Origin: Asterias amurensis
Lineage: Eukaryota; Echinodermata; Asteroidea; Forcipulatida; Asteriidae
Assembly (NCBI RefSeq): GCF_032118995.1
Contig: NC_092665.1
Span: 6,691,501 to 6,755,500 of the forward strand
Direction of reading: 5' to 3'
Length of the DNA: 64,000 bases
The translations under genes were made by a program, and so were the position numbers. Position 1 is the stretch's first letter, and each line of letters starts with the position of its first letter. Shown piece after piece: positions 59,970 through 64,000 of this stretch. Under the pieces are notes generated by a model that saw only the letters and a list, made by a program, of their open reading frames with translations, was not told where the DNA came from and searched no databases.

Positions 59970-60317
59970 GTTGCTCTGTTGGTGGCGCACTCTACTATAA
60001 ATAAATTGTCATTGCATTTCGATTTCGGGAAAAAGAACCCACTGAGTTAGTTAGTGTTAGTAAACATATACTTCAAAAGAGTGGAAGCACGAAAGAGATC
60101 CATCTGAACAGTATAAATATTGCGTACACAGTTCTTTCTTTGATAATAAACTTGCACTTTAACTCACAATCATTAGGGAAATACATCAATTGAGCGGAAA
60201 TAGAAGGAAAACGGCCAGGAACTTCAGGAAGCAATCACACAGTGCAACCCAGTAGGGCGGATATACATGTAAAAACACCATACCATTAAAGCGTGTACAA
60301 ATTGATCTCCGTTGGTA

Positions 60318-60680
60318 ACATACAGCCTCAACCAAACCAGTGATAGAGTAAGTCACTGCTTTCAATCAGTGACTTTACCACATACACCATGTAGTGTAGA
60401 GTTTTACACCATTGGTATCCATTCAACATACAGCCTCATCCAAACCAGTGATAGAGTAAGTCACTGCTTTCAATCAGTGACTTTAAACACATACATGTAG
60501 TGTAGAGTTTTACACCATTGGTATCCATTCAACATACAGTATCATTCAAACCAATGGTAGAGTAAGTCACTGCCATAAATCAGTGACTTTAACACGGTAT
60601 TGATCCACAATTGTAACATACAGCCTCGTCCAAACCAATGGTAGAGTTAGTCACTGCTTTCAGTCAGTGACTTTTACACG
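60318..60680 (+). repeat. Four tandem units upstream of a candidate promoter
   Basis: Units of 84-108 bp start ACATACAGCCTCA and contain AGTCACTGCTTTCAATCAGT, a stem-loop with arms AGTCACTG / CAGTGACT. TTTTACACCATTGGTATCCA is shared by two of the units. The array ends ~80 bp before the TATA-like box at 60759. Confidence 0.85.
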
Positions 60681-60689
60681 TATCTATGA

Positions 60690-60789
60690 TTGGCTGCTCA
60701 TCGATTGTCAATCAAATATCAAAGTAGACTGATGAGCTCTTCAATGAAAATACAGCAGTATTTAAACGCGCTGCACCAGCAGCAGTGCT
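60690..60789 (+). promoter_or_regulatory. Candidate promoter of the second C1q gene
   Basis: TATTTAA at 60759-60765 precedes the candidate first exon by about 25 bp. ATGATTGGCT at 60687 is an inverted CCAAT box. The assignment to the downstream C1q gene rests on the donor at 60860 and the acceptor at 63816. Confidence 0.45.
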
Positions 60790-60859
60790 CATAACAACTT
60801 TGCATCTTATCGGAAGAGAGAAACTGAGAAAGTTTGTACTACAATAACACAACATCAAG
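60790..60859 (+). other. Candidate 5'-UTR exon of the second C1q gene
   Basis: A non-coding stretch ends AACATCAAG before GTAAGTGTTT, a consensus donor. The next good plus-strand acceptor before an ATG is TTACAG at 63811-63816. The implied intron is 2.96 kb. The exon start is approximate. Confidence 0.4.
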
Positions 60860-61001
60860 GTAAGTGTTTCTCGTTATACTGTCGGACCCGGACTTTGGCT
60901 TCTAGATGCATGCGGTGTATTTTAGGGTAGCCTATTATTTCAAGAAGATTGCAGTTTTGGTCAAAGAAGGGGCACCACTCTACCCAATAAAGCAGTAACA
61001 T

Positions 61002-61168
61002 TTACGGTGCTTTACCTGGCAGCTGGTGCCAGGTAAAATGCAGTAAATTTCACAGTAGCATTTTTGTAAATTGTGCCTTGAGGGGGTAGTTTGCTAAACT
61101 TCACTTTGAAATTTACTGCACTTTTAATACCTAGCACCCTGGCTGCCAGGTATACAAAGCACCGTAAT
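61002..61168. mobile_element. Foldback MITE (TTACGGTGCTTTACCTGGCA)
   Basis: The left arm TTACGGTGCTTTACCTGGCA ... GCAGTAAATTTCA mirrors the right arm TGAAATTTACTGCA ... CTGCCAGGTATACAAAGCAC. Arms are about 60 bp with few mismatches. Confidence 0.75.
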
Positions 61169-61828
61169 TTTGACGGATTATTTTTAACAGCGTATTCAGC
61201 TGAAGTTCTCATGTAGTGTTTGTGTCACTTGCTCTCTGCCAACATTAGTGTACTGTGGTACTGTTTGGTGGTACAGACTGTAATGCCGTTGCATTTCCCG
61301 TTTTGGAGCAGCATGTTCCGCTGGTATTCTGTACATTGTCTTGTTCAAATAGTGGGCAATAAAAGTTTACCTAGACAGTTTCAGTTGAATGTGCATGATA
61401 TTCTGCTCGTTTTAATGTGTGTGTACTCTTCATTCAAAAGCTGTCAAAAAAAAAAAAAAAACAAGTACTGATGAAATGGCATTGTGTGACATGAACACTT
61501 TGTTATTTTGTTTTACAAAAACAAAACAAGATTGAACATAATGCAACACTTTCACAATTATTATGGTGATCGGTGTTTTGTACAGCCGACGTGGGGAAGG
61601 GCAACCGAGGTGAAGCCGAGTTTGGCTGTTTTCCCCAAAAGTTTACCCAAAACCTGGACCCCGTCACGGCGGAGCATGCAACATTAATTGTTTTATTTTA
61701 CCATGATATCGATTCCTCTTGTTTGGGGACAAATTGTTACGATCCTCCATTATTGATACGACAATAGTGACACAGTTTAAAACTATGACAGCATATTTTG
61801 TAAGCCAAAACATGGTGGCACACTGTTT

Positions 61829-62719
61829 AAGGTGTTGTCACTTGACGTTTTAGCCATCGTATGTCAACGTATGAAAATTTTAGCGAGTACGCTGGCGTAC
61901 GTCGATTAATTATGGGTGAAGGCCCCGTCACACCTTGACGTTTAAGCCAGCGTATAGCGACGTATGACAATGTTGGCGACTACCCTGGTGTACGTCAAAT
62001 AAGTTATGGATAACTTTGTATAAGTTAAGAGCACGATGAAACACGCTGATATACACGTCGATGTAAGTCGTGTGGCTCATGAAGGCCCTGTCACACCTTG
62101 ACGTTTTAGTCAGCGTATGCCGACGTTTGCAAATTTCTCTAAAACGTTGGCATACGCTGAACTATCGATGGATTTTTCAATTTTGAGCGTATACGAAGCG
62201 TATTCATAAGGAGGTGGACGGATGCATACCGTAGAAGTAACTTACACAGAGCGTTTTCATAACGAATGCTTAGCGTGTTGACGGCGTTAACAACTTATGT
62301 TCTACGATGGTCCAACTATTGCATAGAGCGCGGGGGCAGCGTTTTGCCGACGATCACATACAGTAGCCTATAAAGAGGGTGCCTCTCAACGATTGAAATA
62401 ATAACTGCACTTGACATCGTATTAATCCTCATGCGAATCCAAATTGTATATACCGATTCACATAACTCTGCCAATACACCATTACATGGTAGCTGTAAGT
62501 TTAGAAGTAAGTTTAGTAAGTTATGTGGTCATCCGGAACACGTCAAATACGTTCGACGTAAGTTACTAATACGGTCTGCATACGTCCAACTCGTTATCAA
62601 TAGGCTTTGTATACGCTCAAACTTGAAAAGTCCATCAAAAGTTCAGCGGATGCCAACGTTTAAGAGAAATTGTCATACGTCGGCATACGCTGACTAAAAC
62701 GTCAAGGTGTGACAGGGCC
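61829..62719. mobile_element. TIR element GGCCCTGTCACACCTTGACG plus partial copies
   Basis: The main element is 62094-62719 with inverted ends of ~75 bp (GGCCCTGTCACACCTTGACG, GTCAGCGTATGCCGACGT). Two related left-end copies precede it, at ~61829 and 61921. It ends 17 bp before the start of the block shared with position 1. Confidence 0.8.
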
Positions 62720-62736
62720 GTAAGTTAAGATCACGC

Positions 62737-63816
62737 CTAAATACGCCGATAAACGTCTTTGTATTATGCTTTGGACCTATGTCGAAATTATTTGACGTGT
62801 TCCGCACTACCACTTTTGATGAAATTAAGTAGTGGCAGCGTATTGGGAAATCGGTATACACTAATTGGGTTCGAAGGAGAATACAGTGATGCCAAGTGCA
62901 GTTATTATTTCAAACGTCGAGGTACCATGCAATACGCTGCTGCGCGCTATGCAGTAGTTAGACTATTCGTAGATATCGTATCTGTTTACACGAGGAGAAA
63001 TCCTCACAATGTAGACAAGTTGAGGAATCTTTCTTGGATTATAAAATGAGCGAAGTGATACGGACATGAGCTCAATGTATAGGGTGTTGGTTTTATCTCA
63101 AACAATCACTGTGTTGCACCATCTCTTGTTGATATAGAGGCATACGCGCCCCACCCTGTATCTTCCCTGTAATTTTGGAATCTCTGTCAAGTCGAATCCG
63201 AGATCCAAAGCCGTCTATATGGAGATCATTACTCTGGGTTGTATTGTCTAACAATGTCTCGGTGAAGGATACCAGAGTCTCTGTGTTTACGCATGTGATT
63301 AAACGAGCTCATCCATTTGGGGGCATAGGGAACGGCAATGGACAATACCATTGTTGGGAGAAAGATTCTACCGGTCTGATTAAATTTCTTTCCCCTCACC
63401 ACCCATATTTCCTCTTTTTCTCCTTTTAAAGTTGTTTATAATTGTCTGACAGTTGTTTGGGTGTCATTGGTTGAAGATCAAACGAGCCAACGGCACCCTG
63501 CCGTAAGCTAAGTAGGTGCTCAAGTGTGTAGCGGTAGCCACTTTGTTTTGTGGAGCGATTATTTAGCTCAACACAACATAACACTTACGATCAATACGGC
63601 CAGGTACATAATTTAACACACGCATACTCATTCCAGCGAAACACAAATTGACTAAAACGTGGTTAATGTGGAAAGTAGCGATAAACAACTTCCACAAACA
63701 CATGGATAACGTGAATAAATAGGAGCTGACAAAAAACTGGTGGTCACCGCTAGAGTAGCGCCTGCTATGGCTGCATGTTTTTTAACGTTTGTTTTATGTA
63801 TCCTATTAAATTACAG
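62737..63816 (+). repeat. C1q upstream flank, second copy
   Basis: Matches 1-975. Differences include a missing ~30 bp near 63470 and an extra ~130 bp at ~63620-63765. The pyrimidine-rich stretch and TTACAG acceptor are conserved. Confidence 0.8.
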
Positions 63817-64000
63817 ATGAAGATTACCATAGCAACAGTGACCCTTTTTCTTGGTATTTTGCAAGTTCCGTTCATGGTGGCTAAAACAGCAGTTTCACCT
63901 GATCCGGAGACGACGTGTAATTCCTGCTGCCGGGGCCCAGCCGGTATACCGGGAATTCCCGGGTCAAATGGGAACCATGGTCAAGGGCTTGTAGGGTCCC
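63817..64000 (+). CDS. Second collagen-like C1q gene, 5' part
   Basis: The first 61 codons of a paralogue of the gene at 976, cut by the window edge. The signal peptide (MKITIATVTLFLGILQVPFM), CNSCC linker and first Gly-X-Y triplets are present in frame. By eye there are few amino-acid differences (for example TFLLC/TLFLG, TT/TA, CQG/CRG). The upstream exon at 60790 may belong to it. A C1q head domain is expected beyond the window but not seen. Confidence 0.8.
   Translation, partial: MKITIATVTLFLGILQVPFMVAKTAVSPDPETTCNSCCRGPAGIPGIPGSNGNHGQGLVGS

Overview
This is a eukaryotic nuclear window with spliced genes, consensus GT/AG sites and dense short inverted-repeat transposons. The genes are deuterostome-type: a C1q/collagen protein, an SLC16-type transporter, an alkaline phosphatase, a TRIM protein and a P2X7-domain gene. 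From memory, the dominant repeats (the AGGCAGTGGACACTATTGG and AGGAACACGTTGCC families) resemble those of forcipulate sea stars such as Asterias and Marthasterias. I therefore read it as echinoderm, probably asteroid. That assignment is inference.

Layout. 1-1.8 kb: a C1q-domain gene (coding exon complete) with its upstream flank. 3.1-9.8 kb: an unassigned open stretch, a four-exon unrecognised gene fragment on +, and a decayed P2X7-domain gene on -. 10.4 kb: a TIR element with a 9-bp target duplication. 14.0-16.8 kb: the last three exons of an SLC16-like transporter. 18.6-28.2 kb: no gene seen, but many repeats (tRNA-Leu-type SINE, foldbacks, MITEs, an LTR-like insertion, a 31-bp minisatellite and a palindromic minisatellite). 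28.6-30.8 kb: a second TIR element with a 9-bp target duplication. 31.0-32.3 kb: an intronless TRIM gene with an RGG-rich tail. 33.65-49.41 kb: a 7.88-kb segment present twice in tandem with no difference that I noticed. 47.98-52.3 kb: a Ty3/Gypsy fossil on the minus strand; the first copy of the tandem segment carries only a piece of it. 53.5-57.5 kb: four internal exons of an alkaline phosphatase on -, with a third 9-bp-TSD element in an intron. 60.3-64 kb: tandem repeats, a TATA-like box and a 5'-UTR exon candidate, then the start of a second C1q gene whose upstream flank and exon match positions 1-1143.

The genes do not form one pathway. Gene-scale signals are a dispersed C1q paralogue pair (innate-recognition family), a TRIM protein with a possible RNA-binding tail, and two gene relics (P2X7 domain, alkaline phosphatase) that each show frame damage. 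The transposon signal is unusually readable. Three small families flanked by TTAA, three elements with 9-bp target duplications and palindromic TAGYCTTG-type ends, a 67-bp perfect hairpin with an 8-bp target duplication, and several nested insertions allow a partial relative chronology.
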